DNA of 26,059 nucleotides from CAZEQJ01 sp964514385 (GTDB taxonomy: Bacteria > Bacteroidota > Bacteroidia > Cytophagales > Cyclobacteriaceae): NCBI GenBank assembly GCA_964514385.1, contig CAZEQJ010000040.1, positions 1-26,059 of the forward strand. The letters are read 5' to 3'. The position numbers and the translations under genes were made by a program. This document shows positions 7,863 through 15,852 of this stretch, in pieces. The notes beneath the pieces were generated by a model, which saw only the letters and a list, made by a program, of their open reading frames with translations, was not told where the DNA came from and searched no databases. Position 1 is the first letter of the stretch, and the number at the start of each line of letters is the position of its first letter.

Positions 7863-7893
7863 CAAAAATATAAAATTCGGCTCTATGTCCCAA
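7863..7893 (-). promoter_or_regulatory. promoter of tRNA-Arg(CCT)
   Basis: On the minus strand a TTG (7893-7891), a 20-base spacer and a perfect -7 box TATTTTTG (7870-7863) form a well-spaced Bacteroidota promoter. It overlaps the extreme 3' end region of the DUF3365 gene and would give a leader of roughly 20 bases before the tRNA at 7833. Confidence 0.7.
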
Positions 7894-7895
7894 TA

Positions 7896-8501
7896 TCACT
7901 TTTCCATGTTGTCAAGGTAGGAGACCAGCTCATCACGGTCGAAAGATATACTCCATATACCCCGCAGATCTCCAAGAGCGTGATTTTTAGCATTGTCCTC
8001 TGGATATAATTGATCCAGTTTCGCCATTGTTTCTTCCTGTATATGAGTGCCTGGTGATCCATGGCAATTGAGGCATAGCGGATTGTCAAGCAGTATCGGG
8101 CGTGCGTATAATATGTTATTTCCTGTTTCACGCACTTGCGGTTCCAGCAGTTCCTCCGAGCTCAACCGGCTTTCATAATACTGCAATATTTCCTTTTCTG
8201 TGTCAGTAGGGGCATCTTTTGGATTTCGTATTCTGAGTGATGCTCTTCTGATGCTTGCCTTCGCTGGAAGTGAATCAAGAATAGGATATGCGGCTACATT
8301 GCAAAACTCCACAGCGTAGGCCGGACCTCCTTCCTGTATAGCTGCCTTCAGCTGACTTCCCAGGGCAGCTTTTGCCATCATGGATATACTATCGCCTTTC
8401 TGCCGGGCTAATGCCATTAATTTATCTGATGAGGTTTCCGTCCGGGATGTACAGCCAATTGCTATGGCAAGACTTGATATCAGCATTAAAAAATGTTTCA
8501 T
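7896..8501 (-). CDS. DUF3365 (Tll0287-like) haem-binding lipoprotein
   Basis: A 201-residue envelope protein with lipobox AIGC (lipidated Cys17), followed by a DUF3365 domain. The family includes the cyanobacterial protein Tll0287, whose structure binds one c-type haem and has been proposed as a redox or gas sensor. The covalent haem site CLNCH is at 143-147, and a second conserved segment AVEFCNVAAYP is at 63-73, where the family keeps a Cys that may act as axial ligand or redox switch. The conserved TGNNILYARPI stretch just before the haem motif also fits. The gene starts 12 bases after the hflX stop on the same strand, so the two are probably co-transcribed. It has no signalling output domain of its own, so it may work as an electron carrier or accessory sensor. 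Confidence 0.88.
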   Translation of the reverse strand: MKHFLMLISSLAIAIGCTSRTETSSDKLMALARQKGDSISMMAKAALGSQLKAAIQEGGPAYAVEFCNVAAYPILDSLPAKASIRRASLRIRNPKDAPTDTEKEILQYYESRLSSEELLEPQVRETGNNILYARPILLDNPLCLNCHGSPGTHIQEETMAKLDQLYPEDNAKNHALGDLRGIWSISFDRDELVSYLDNMEK

Positions 8502-8513
8502 GATCGGATTTGA

Positions 8514-9734
8514 TTAAGTTCTTTCTTTCTGTTTCTGATGGATGAAATAATACGCCTCTTTGTTTTTGTAGTGAGGGTAGATCTCAAAATACCGCTCTCC
8601 TGCGATAGTATACAATGATTCTCTCAGTTTGTCCAGATTAAATTTTTCCTTAGCGCTAATGAATACCACATCATCAGAAGGATGCCTTGCTGCATAAGAC
8701 CGGGAGAGCAGCTCCTCTTTCTCAACCAGGGAAAGCGGGTTTTCCTTTTCGAAAAATGAAGAGGGAAGCTCATCAATCTTATTAAAAATCAAAATTATTT
8801 TTTTATTGCTGGCTCCGATTTCACTAAGGACCTGGTTGACCACGCTGATATGCTCCTCATATGCAGGATTGGCGATATCGACCACATGGAGCAGAATGTC
8901 GGCTTCTCTTACTTCATCGAGCGTTGATTTAAAACTTTCAATAAGGTGAGTGGGCAGCTTACGAATAAACCCTACCGTATCCGACAGCAAAAACGGAATG
9001 TCGTAAATGGCCGTTCGCCGCACCGTAGAGTCCACGGTAGCAAATAGTTTGTTTTCAGCCTTGATCTGTGATTTGGTAATCAGGTTCATAAGGGTAGACT
9101 TCCCAACGTTGGTATACCCGATCAACGATACCCTGACAGCGTTTTCGCGGGCTTTTCTCCGGGTACGCATCTGATTATCAATTTTCTGAAGTTTCTTTTT
9201 CAGTAAGGTAATCTGATCCCGGACAATACGGCGGTCAGTTTCAATTTCTTTTTCTCCCGCACCACCACGTGTACCTGTGCCGCCACGCTGCCGTTCGAGG
9301 TGTGTCCACATGCCGGTAAGTCGTGGCAGGAGATACTGATATCTGGCGAGCTCTACCTGTGTTTTGGCCTGAGCTGTTTGAGCCCGCATCCGGAAAATAT
9401 CCAGGATAAGCAAACTGCGGTCGTAAATCTTTTTTTTGAGAAATTTCTCGAGATTTCGTACCTGACTCGGACTCAGGTCACCATCGAAAAGTATGCAATC
9501 GACGTCATGTTCATCGGTAAATGCCTTTATCTCTTCGAGTTTACCCTTTCCGATATAGGTACTTACATCAGGATGCGGCAGTTTTTGGGTAAACGAACCA
9601 ATGGTATCCATGCCATTGGTATGGGCCAGGAATGCCATTTCATCCAGATGCTCATCAATTTGCCATTCCGACGTACCTTGGTCCGCAAGACTGACGACAA
9701 CAGATTTTTTTATATAGGGCTTTGTTTCAATCAT
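8514..9734 (-). CDS. hflX: GTPase HflX (ribosome-splitting factor)
   Basis: HflX is a ribosome-associated GTPase that splits stalled 70S ribosomes under heat and other stress. The 406-residue product has the HflX N-terminal domain with YIGKGKLEEIK and the conserved DGDLSPSQVRNLEK, then the Gly-rich linker RGGTGTRGGAGEKEIETDRR (150-169) and a coiled stretch. The G domain carries G1 GYTNVGKST (206-214), a TVDSTVRR switch I region, G3 DTVG (252-255) and G4 NKID (318-321). A short C-terminal ribosome-binding extension completes the protein. Length is normal. The start is ATG at 9734, 13 bases after a -7 box. It is the first gene of a two-gene unit with the DUF3365 lipoprotein and is divergent from the polysaccharide cluster. 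Confidence 0.96.
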   Translation of the reverse strand: MIETKPYIKKSVVVSLADQGTSEWQIDEHLDEMAFLAHTNGMDTIGSFTQKLPHPDVSTYIGKGKLEEIKAFTDEHDVDCILFDGDLSPSQVRNLEKFLKKKIYDRSLLILDIFRMRAQTAQAKTQVELARYQYLLPRLTGMWTHLERQRGGTGTRGGAGEKEIETDRRIVRDQITLLKKKLQKIDNQMRTRRKARENAVRVSLIGYTNVGKSTLMNLITKSQIKAENKLFATVDSTVRRTAIYDIPFLLSDTVGFIRKLPTHLIESFKSTLDEVREADILLHVVDIANPAYEEHISVVNQVLSEIGASNKKIILIFNKIDELPSSFFEKENPLSLVEKEELLSRSYAARHPSDDVVFISAKEKFNLDKLRESLYTIAGERYFEIYPHYKNKEAYYFIHQKQKERT

Positions 9735-9747
9735 TTAGTCTATCATG

Positions 9748-9755
9748 CAAAAATA
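9748..9755 (-). promoter_or_regulatory. -7 promoter element of hflX
   Basis: On the minus strand TATTTTTG matches TAnnTTTG and lies 13 bases before the hflX ATG. No TTG is found at the expected 17-23 base distance; instead a perfect palindrome occupies that area. Confidence 0.5.
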
Positions 9756-9764
9756 TTACATGAA

Positions 9765-9780
9765 TACCAATTAGTTGGTA
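9765..9780. repeat. palindrome TACCAA-TTAG-TTGGTA between hflX and the glycosyltransferase
   Basis: A perfect 6-bp inverted repeat with a 4-base centre lies directly upstream of the hflX -7 box, in the position where the -33 region should be. Its size and symmetry fit an operator for a dimeric regulator, though no regulator gene is nearby. Confidence 0.4.
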
Positions 9781-9859
9781 ATTCTACGAAAATGCTCTGC
9801 TTTTGATGCCTAATTGCGTCTGTTTATCTAAAATATAAACATGTTTGGCGAAAAGTTTA

Positions 9860-9888
9860 TTGCCAGATCAAACTTATGAATAGTTTTG
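9860..9888 (+). promoter_or_regulatory. promoter of the polysaccharide cluster
   Basis: TTG at 9860-9862, an 18-base spacer and a perfect -7 box TAGTTTTG (9881-9888) form a good Bacteroidota promoter. Only 4 bases separate it from the ATG at 9893, so the mRNA would be essentially leaderless. The same octamer at the same distance precedes the HAD gene at 6568. Confidence 0.6.
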
Positions 9889-9892
9889 CGAT

Positions 9893-11011
9893 ATGAATCA
9901 TGTGGCCATCGTTTTGAATACATCCTGGAACATATATAACTTCAGGATGGGCCTTATAAAGGCGTTACAAGCCAGGGGGGCCACAGTTCATGCCATTGCC
10001 CCTCGAGACAAATATTCCAAATTACTGGAAGATGAAGGGTGCATTTACCATGAGCTCCGCATGGATAGCCGCGGGGCTAATCCGTTTCGTGACCTGTTGC
10101 TGCTGTTTGAACTGATACGCATTTACCGGAGAGTCAGGCCAGGAGTAATACTTCACTATACTGTAAAGCCTAATATATACGGCACACTGGCGGCACGGAT
10201 TTTAAAGATACCATCGATTAATAATGTATGCGGCCTTGGCACCGCTTTCATGAAAAAGGGGCTGCTATCATTTATTGTGCCTTTGATGTACCGGGTGGCT
10301 TTTTATAAATCAAAGAAAATATTTTTCCAGAATGCGGATGATAAGGATCTTTTCATCCATCACCGTCTGGTAGATCATAAAATAGTGGATTTGCTGCCCG
10401 GATCTGGCATCAATATCGAAAAATTCAGCGTCAAGCCCGGTGAAAAACAAGACAGCCGACCTTTTACCTTCCTTATGGTAGCACGACTGATCAAGGACAA
10501 GGGCGTTTTTGAATATGTAGAAGCAGCAAAAAAACTTAAAATAAAGGGTATTGACGCTCGGTTTCAACTTTTAGGGGCGTTAGATACTCGACATAAGAGA
10601 GGGATAGCTGCAGATGTGGTGTCTTCATGGGTAGATGAAAGCTACGTTGAATACCTTGGAGTGACAGATAACGTATCGGCATTTATACATGAATCAGATT
10701 GTGTGGTACTGCCATCTTATCGTGAAGGTACACCCAGAACCTTGCTTGAAGGCGCCAGCATGGGCAAACCACTGGTCGCTACCGATGTGCCAGGGTGTAA
10801 TAGTGTAGTAATTAATGACCATAACGGATATCTATGCCGGGCACGTGATATTGAAGACCTCACGGAAAAATTAAGCCGGATGTATCACGCCACACCGGAA
10901 GAAAGACGAAGTATGGGTCAGAGAAGCCGGCGATTAATAGAGGAGCAATTCGATGAAAAACTGGTTATCGATAAATACGAGCAGGCAATAGATTCGCTCA
11001 TTGCTTCCTGA
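9893..11011 (+). CDS. GT4 family glycosyltransferase (GT-B fold)
   Basis: A 372-residue cytoplasmic glycosyltransferase likely to add a sugar from a nucleotide-sugar donor to a lipid-linked oligosaccharide. The N-terminal acceptor domain contains VAIVLNTSWNIYNFRMGL and HYTVKPNIYGTLAARILK; the C-terminal donor domain begins at FTFLMVARLIKDKG. The donor-site motif is a clear EX7E: Glu278 to Glu286 in REGTPRTLLEGASMGKPLVA, typical of retaining GT4 enzymes. Overall it resembles the PglA/RfaB-like and galacturonosyl-type branch, but donor and acceptor cannot be named. It is the first gene of the exopolysaccharide block, separated by 41 bases from the export lipoprotein gene, and has its own near-leaderless promoter. 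Confidence 0.92.
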   Translation: MNHVAIVLNTSWNIYNFRMGLIKALQARGATVHAIAPRDKYSKLLEDEGCIYHELRMDSRGANPFRDLLLLFELIRIYRRVRPGVILHYTVKPNIYGTLAARILKIPSINNVCGLGTAFMKKGLLSFIVPLMYRVAFYKSKKIFFQNADDKDLFIHHRLVDHKIVDLLPGSGINIEKFSVKPGEKQDSRPFTFLMVARLIKDKGVFEYVEAAKKLKIKGIDARFQLLGALDTRHKRGIAADVVSSWVDESYVEYLGVTDNVSAFIHESDCVVLPSYREGTPRTLLEGASMGKPLVATDVPGCNSVVINDHNGYLCRARDIEDLTEKLSRMYHATPEERRSMGQRSRRLIEEQFDEKLVIDKYEQAIDSLIAS

Positions 11012-11040
11012 TTTCCTTTTTTCATTACAAGACAGGAACG

Positions 11041-11048
11041 TATATTTA
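11041..11048 (+). promoter_or_regulatory. possible -7 element before the export lipoprotein gene
   Basis: TATATTTA matches the -7 consensus at all but the last base and, as at 6573 and 9881, lies exactly 4 bases before the start codon (GTG 11053). The -33 half is only a T-rich stretch, so this is weak. Confidence 0.3.
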
Positions 11049-11052
11049 CCCT

Positions 11053-11811
11053 GTGACTAAGCTAAGGCTATTTTCATTTATCTTTTGGATCGGTATTATC
11101 AGCTTTTCCTGTTCAAGCTATAAGAAAGGAATTCTGTTCAAAACGGATGAAACTACCGAATTGCAGGAGCAGTTGGTGTCTTCAGAAAAAAGCTACCTGA
11201 TCCGGGAGGGGGATTACCTTATGGTAAACGTTTTTTCAGGCAATGGAGAGATTCTGGTTGATCCTGATGGATTACTGCGCCGTGAAATGGAAGCAGGAGA
11301 AACACGAAAAGAAATCGAATACCGGGTCGTGGACGGGGCTGTCAGACTCCCTATGGCAGGTGAAATTCCTGTAGCCGGCAAAACAGTCGATGAAGCCAAT
11401 CAGATTTTCCAGGATGCTTACAATGTATACTACGACAGCACTTATGTCATAACAACACTTACAAGCCGCCGCTTCGTTGTGATCGGACCGTCCGGTGGCG
11501 AAGTTATTCCTTTGCCATATGAAAATATAAACCTGATCGAAGGATTAGCTATGTCTGCGCAGCTTACACCGGAGATAAATGGGACAAATATCCGGTTGAT
11601 CCGTGGCGACCTTAAAAACCCGGACATTTATATAATAGATTTATCCACCACAGCAGGGTTGACCAATAGCGTGGTGCCGCTTCAGCCGGGTGATATTATT
11701 TATATCGAACCCACGCGTCGAATCACAGACCAGTTCAGGGAAATAACCCCGGTATTATCCTTGTTTACCAACCTGATCACCCTCACCATCATACTCATTA
11801 ATAACCTGTGA
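11053..11811 (+). CDS. polysaccharide export (OPX, Wza-like) lipoprotein
   Basis: Predicted outer-membrane polysaccharide export component, the Wza counterpart of a Wzc-dependent export pathway. The 252-residue protein has a signal peptide with a non-classical lipobox SFSC (Cys20). The PES domain starts at YLIREGDYLMVNVFSGNG and contains VRLPMAGEIPVAGKTVDEA; an SLBB-like segment follows (VIGPSGGEVIPLPYENINL) and then LQPGDIIYIEPTRR. A C-terminal hydrophobic helix (about residues 231-250) could be the outer-membrane helix, as in Wza. An insertion, DGLLRREMEAGETRKEIEYR, sits in the PES domain; such an acidic/basic insert occurs in Bacteroidota homologues. The start codon is GTG; no ATG is available before the signal peptide. 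One base separates it from the autokinase gene. Confidence 0.93.
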   Translation: MTKLRLFSFIFWIGIISFSCSSYKKGILFKTDETTELQEQLVSSEKSYLIREGDYLMVNVFSGNGEILVDPDGLLRREMEAGETRKEIEYRVVDGAVRLPMAGEIPVAGKTVDEANQIFQDAYNVYYDSTYVITTLTSRRFVVIGPSGGEVIPLPYENINLIEGLAMSAQLTPEINGTNIRLIRGDLKNPDIYIIDLSTTAGLTNSVVPLQPGDIIYIEPTRRITDQFREITPVLSLFTNLITLTIILINNL

Positions 11812-11812
11812 T

Positions 11813-14131
11813 ATGACGGAAAATCCACCAATCATACCAGGCCCGGGTGTAAATATTGACACGAGAAAGCTGATCAGTATTTTCAGAAAAAATTGGCTCA
11901 TGCTGGTGGCCATTTTGTTTATAACCAATGTATCGGCATACCTGTATGTGAGATATACCAAGCCGTTGTATCAGTCAAGGAGTGAATTAAAGCTCGATAT
12001 AAAATCGGAAGCCTCTTCCCTGGGGCTGGCAATACTAAACACTGAAAATCTAAATACGAATAGTATTTCCTCGGAGATTGAACTTCTGAAAAGCCGCCTT
12101 TTTCTTGGAAAGGTTGTAGATGCCCTGGATTTAGAGCTCAGTGTTTATGCCTATGGTAAGATGCTGGTAGATGAAAGATATCCGTCACCTCCCTTTGCTA
12201 TTGAATATGTTATAAAAGATGATGCGATCTATGATCTGACCATCGACCTGAGCCCCGCCGGACCGGACAATTTCAGTTTGTCGTACAGGCTACGTGGTCA
12301 GCGATATGGTGGAGAATACAGCTACGGCACCTCCTACAGCACACCTCACCTGACATTTAAAATCAGAGATTTGCATGGTGATACCTATAATCCGGATGGA
12401 TATTTTTTTCGAATCAACAGCAGGGAAAACCTGATCAACTACCTCTCCGAAAATCTGGAAGTATTACCCATCAATCCGGGGGCGAACATCATTGGTGTAC
12501 GCTTCACAGACTTCAACAGGTATAAGGCACGCGATATGGTGGCAGCAATCGATACTATTTACCTGGATTATACCATCCAGCAGAAAAAGCAGGCCAATAA
12601 TCAGAAGATCAGCTTTTTAGACGAGCAGATAATGGTGAACAACAACAGGCTCGATGATCTGGAAGCATATTTTGAGGATTTTACCATAGCCAACCGGTCA
12701 GTTGATATGGATGAAAGCATCCGAAATACCATCCAGCTGTTAAATCAGATTGATTCGGCGCGGCTTGATCTCCGTGCGAAGCTTGAAGATTACCGGCTAA
12801 TTCGTACACTTATCCTCAATGACAGCATACAGTATACCTATCTCTATAGTGTAAAAGGAATGCCACCTTCCTTTAGCACTGCATTGCAGGATTATCTGCA
12901 ACTAAAGCAGGATATGGACCGATTTTCATCATACAGCGAAAATACAAGAGCATTACGGTTAAAGCAGCGTGAGCTGAACACCTCAAGAGAGAAATTGGTT
13001 ACCTATCTGAATCTTCAGGAAAAGGATTTGCTTCAACAACTGGCAGATTACGCAAGAGAGCGGAACGAGGTGGAGGAAAGCTTTGCAAGGTTGCCATCGC
13101 AGAGTAATCAATTGTCCAAACAACGACGCTATTATAATTTGTATGAAAGTTTTAACCTATCATTGCTTCAAAAGAAAGCCGAGCTGGAGATAGCACAGGC
13201 AGGTACAGTGACTGACTTCAAGATCCTGTCACCGGCAAGTTCACCATCTGCTCCTATTGCACCTGATAAATTACTTGTCCACGGCATTGGATTTACTTCA
13301 GGTGTGGTCATCATCTTTCTTTACGTACTTATCGCCTATGTTGGTGACACTAAAATACATTCAGTTCGTGATATCGAAAGCAGAAGTAACATTTCTGTAA
13401 TTGCCAGCATCCCACGATATACCGATGAAAATTTGCGGCAGACGGAGATGATTGTAGCCCGTAACCCGCGTAGTGTGCTTACTGAGGCATTAAGGACACT
13501 CAGAACAAATCTGGAATTTATCGACACCTCTGACGATAAAAAAATTATATCGATCACCTCCACAGTGCCGGGAGAAGGAAAAACATTTTGTGCAGTTAAT
13601 CTTGCTGCAGTGCTCTCACTCACGGGCTCCAAAGTCATTGTATTGGATATGGACATGCGAAAGCCTAGAATTCATTCGTCATTTGGCGATCATGAGCATT
13701 CCATGGGGCTCAGCACTTTTCTGATCAAAAAGCACACACCTGAAGAGGTAATTCGCAGCACCAGTCTTGACAATCTATTTTACATACCGGCTGGCCCTAT
13801 ACCACCCAATCCATCGGAGCTTATTGTCAGTGGTTCTTTTGATCATCTGCTTGAGGATCTGAGAAAAAAATATGACTATATCATTCTTGACACTCCGCCC
13901 GTAGGATTAGTAACAGATGGTATGCTCACTATGCGAAAGGCAAACCTTACTTTATATGTTATGCGCGCCGATTACAGTGAAGTAGCATTTCTGGATCATA
14001 TTGAAAAAACAAAAACAAACAGCCGTGCCAGCAACTTATATATTTTGCTAAACTCAGTAAAGTCTCCGCTGAGTTATGGCTATGGTAAGCGGGGCTACTA
14101 CTACGCGCATAAAGGAAAAGCCAGTGTATGA
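11813..14131 (+). CDS. polysaccharide co-polymerase / tyrosine autokinase (Wzc-like, GumC family)
   Basis: A 772-residue inner-membrane protein fusing a Wzz-like chain-length domain to a bacterial tyrosine kinase; it controls polysaccharide polymerisation and export through cyclic autophosphorylation. TM1 spans about 28-46 and TM2 about 489-513, with a large periplasmic coiled-coil region between them. The kinase domain has Walker A PGEGKT (586-591, Lys590), Walker A' VLDMDMRKPR (Asp612, Asp614) and Walker B ILDTPP (Asp693). The Tyr-rich tail is at 755-764 (Tyr755, 757, 762, 763, 764), the expected autophosphorylation cluster. It lies one base after the export lipoprotein gene and overlaps the PHP phosphatase by 4 bases (ATGA), so the kinase-phosphatase pair should be translated together. 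Confidence 0.95.
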   Translation: MTENPPIIPGPGVNIDTRKLISIFRKNWLMLVAILFITNVSAYLYVRYTKPLYQSRSELKLDIKSEASSLGLAILNTENLNTNSISSEIELLKSRLFLGKVVDALDLELSVYAYGKMLVDERYPSPPFAIEYVIKDDAIYDLTIDLSPAGPDNFSLSYRLRGQRYGGEYSYGTSYSTPHLTFKIRDLHGDTYNPDGYFFRINSRENLINYLSENLEVLPINPGANIIGVRFTDFNRYKARDMVAAIDTIYLDYTIQQKKQANNQKISFLDEQIMVNNNRLDDLEAYFEDFTIANRSVDMDESIRNTIQLLNQIDSARLDLRAKLEDYRLIRTLILNDSIQYTYLYSVKGMPPSFSTALQDYLQLKQDMDRFSSYSENTRALRLKQRELNTSREKLVTYLNLQEKDLLQQLADYARERNEVEESFARLPSQSNQLSKQRRYYNLYESFNLSLLQKKAELEIAQAGTVTDFKILSPASSPSAPIAPDKLLVHGIGFTSGVVIIFLYVLIAYVGDTKIHSVRDIESRSNISVIASIPRYTDENLRQTEMIVARNPRSVLTEALRTLRTNLEFIDTSDDKKIISITSTVPGEGKTFCAVNLAAVLSLTGSKVIVLDMDMRKPRIHSSFGDHEHSMGLSTFLIKKHTPEEVIRSTSLDNLFYIPAGPIPPNPSELIVSGSFDHLLEDLRKKYDYIILDTPPVGLVTDGMLTMRKANLTLYVMRADYSEVAFLDHIEKTKTNSRASNLYILLNSVKSPLSYGYGKRGYYYAHKGKASV

Positions 14132-14853
14132 TATCCCTTTTCAGAAAACCCGTTTCGCTTGATTTTATCGGAACAGACCTGCATTCACATTTACTGGCAG
14201 GCATAGATGACGGCGTGTCGTCATGGGATGAAAGCCTTGATATAATCCAACAGCTTATTCATATGGGATATAAAAGGCTAATTACAACTCCTCATATCAT
14301 GCCGGAGTTTTATCCTAATACCCCGGCGGTCATCAGAGAAAAGCTGGACGAATTGCAAAAGCGCCTGAAGGAGAACGGTTTGAATTTTCCAATCGAAGCT
14401 GCGGCGGAGTATTATGCTGACGATACCTTACTGTATCAATCTGAACATACGCCAGAGCAGTTGATGGTGATCAATAACCGATATTTACTATTTGAACTCC
14501 CTGTACTGAATCCGCCAATATTCCTTAAGCAGCTGGTTTTCAATTTGAAAGCATCGGGCATCACGCCTGTTTTGGCACATCCGGAACGATATGTATTCAT
14601 ACAACAGGATATAAAAACGCTTGATGAATACCACAGCTGGGGTATGCTACTACAGCTAAACCTGCTATCGTTGGCGGGTTACTACGGGCCGGGAGCCAAA
14701 AAGACAGCACAGTATATGGTCGACGAAAAAAAAGTAGATATTGCCGGTAGTGACATCCATAATGCGTTCCAAACCAGGGAGCTGAATAAGCTCAGAAAAA
14801 GTAGTTACCTGCAAAAGCTAAAAGAGATTGATCTAAAAAATGGATTATTATGA
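14128..14853 (+). CDS. CpsB/YwqE-type PHP tyrosine-protein phosphatase
   Basis: A 241-residue metal-dependent phosphatase of the PHP family, predicted to dephosphorylate the Tyr tail of the adjacent autokinase and so set the level of polysaccharide production. Metal-binding motifs are all present: DLHSHLLAGIDDG (His19, His21), TTPH (His56), the Glu of AAAEYY, AHPERY (His151) and GSDIHN (Asp209, His211). Length and motif spacing match CpsB/YwqE rather than histidinol phosphatase, and the kinase context supports this. It has no signal peptide and should act in the cytoplasm. Its ATG overlaps the kinase stop, and its own stop overlaps the following epimerase start, each by 4 bases. Confidence 0.93.
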   Translation: MISLFRKPVSLDFIGTDLHSHLLAGIDDGVSSWDESLDIIQQLIHMGYKRLITTPHIMPEFYPNTPAVIREKLDELQKRLKENGLNFPIEAAAEYYADDTLLYQSEHTPEQLMVINNRYLLFELPVLNPPIFLKQLVFNLKASGITPVLAHPERYVFIQQDIKTLDEYHSWGMLLQLNLLSLAGYYGPGAKKTAQYMVDEKKVDIAGSDIHNAFQTRELNKLRKSSYLQKLKEIDLKNGLL

Positions 14854-15779
14854 TTGCCATATCCGGAGCAAATGGCCTTTTGGGATCATTCTTACTTGAG
14901 GAGCTTAGTAAACAAGGGCATTCATGCACAGGTCTCGTACGAAATGCTACTGATAGCCAGTATAGAAAATATGATCTGGATGACATTACCGGCTTAGTGG
15001 ATGTATTGAAAGGGGTCGATACGGTCATACACTGTGCTGCTAAAATCAGCTTTGATCCCAGATATAATGACGAAATGTACCATGTAAATGTACACGGTAC
15101 AGAAAATCTGATAAATGCTTCCCTTGAGGCTGGCGCAAAACGCTTTATGTTTATCAGTTCCGGAGCAGCAATTCCCGGTAAACCCAGGTCAGATCGGAAA
15201 AATAGCTTTATGACTTATTATGGATTTACCAAACAGCAGGCTGAGCTCGAAGTATGGCGAGGAGCACAGGAAGGTCTTGAGGTGGTGATATTGAATCCCA
15301 CCGTGATATTATCGCCCTTTCATGGTGACCGATCCTCAGGCCGTCTGATCAGTATGGCCAGATCAAATATCATTTTCCATACAAAAGGGGATTTTAATGC
15401 CGTTGATATCAGGGATGTGTCAGAAATTGTGACCCGGCTCATTCAGAAAGGGTTTGATAATCAGCAGTATATCCTATCTGGTTTTCACATAAGCTACCGC
15501 ATGTTTTATGAGCAATTATCGCAGATAGCCCTCAAATCTCCCCTTATTATCGCAATACCAGATGGTGTATTGCGAATAGTAGTGCCGGCTGAAGGCATTG
15601 TTAAAAGATTAATAAAGAAAGAGAGAAGCATACCCCGTGACATTATCAGCATCAGAAAGAATTTCAGCCCGGCTGATAATTCAAAAATAGTAAACAAATT
15701 CAGGGATTTTTCGTTTCGCCAATATCCCGCTATCTTTGCATGGATAAAAAAAGTCTGGGAGGACAATAAAATTGCATAA
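14850..15779 (+). CDS. NAD(P)-dependent epimerase/dehydratase (extended SDR)
   Basis: A 309-residue extended short-chain dehydrogenase/reductase with a Rossmann fold. The nucleotide-binding motif GANGLLGS (6-13) fits GxxGxxG, HCAAKISF marks the region after strand 4, and FISSGAA is followed by the catalytic YxxxK at Tyr124-Lys128 (YYGFTK). The motif LNPTVILSP is typical of the family. Candidate reactions are nucleotide-sugar epimerisation or reduction for the polysaccharide, or reduction of another ketone/aldehyde substrate, as in dihydroflavonol-reductase-like members; sequence alone does not decide. Its 4-base overlap with the PHP phosphatase places it at the end of the exopolysaccharide operon, so a sugar substrate is a reasonable inference. 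Confidence 0.9.
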   Translation: MIAISGANGLLGSFLLEELSKQGHSCTGLVRNATDSQYRKYDLDDITGLVDVLKGVDTVIHCAAKISFDPRYNDEMYHVNVHGTENLINASLEAGAKRFMFISSGAAIPGKPRSDRKNSFMTYYGFTKQQAELEVWRGAQEGLEVVILNPTVILSPFHGDRSSGRLISMARSNIIFHTKGDFNAVDIRDVSEIVTRLIQKGFDNQQYILSGFHISYRMFYEQLSQIALKSPLIIAIPDGVLRIVVPAEGIVKRLIKKERSIPRDIISIRKNFSPADNSKIVNKFRDFSFRQYPAIFAWIKKVWEDNKIA

Positions 15780-15784
15780 AACTT

Positions 15785-15813
15785 TGTAAAAATTCAATAG
15801 CTGAGTTTTTACA
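15785..15813. terminator. AT-rich inverted repeat after the polysaccharide operon
   Basis: TGTAAAAA (15785-15792) and TTTTTACA (15806-15813) form a perfect 8-bp inverted repeat with a 13-base loop, 5 bases after the epimerase stop and about 40 bases before the TPR gene. It could be a weak terminator (U-rich 3' arm followed by TTATTTA) or an operator for the next operon. Confidence 0.4.
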
Positions 15814-15852
15814 TTATTTACCTACCTTGTTACAACTAAAATACTCCCGCGG

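Noticed and set aside
9300..9806. 168-codon open frame on the plus strand opposite hflX
   Set aside because: It lies almost entirely antisense to a fully conserved hflX, has no recognisable domain, and its composition is explained by the opposite-strand codons.
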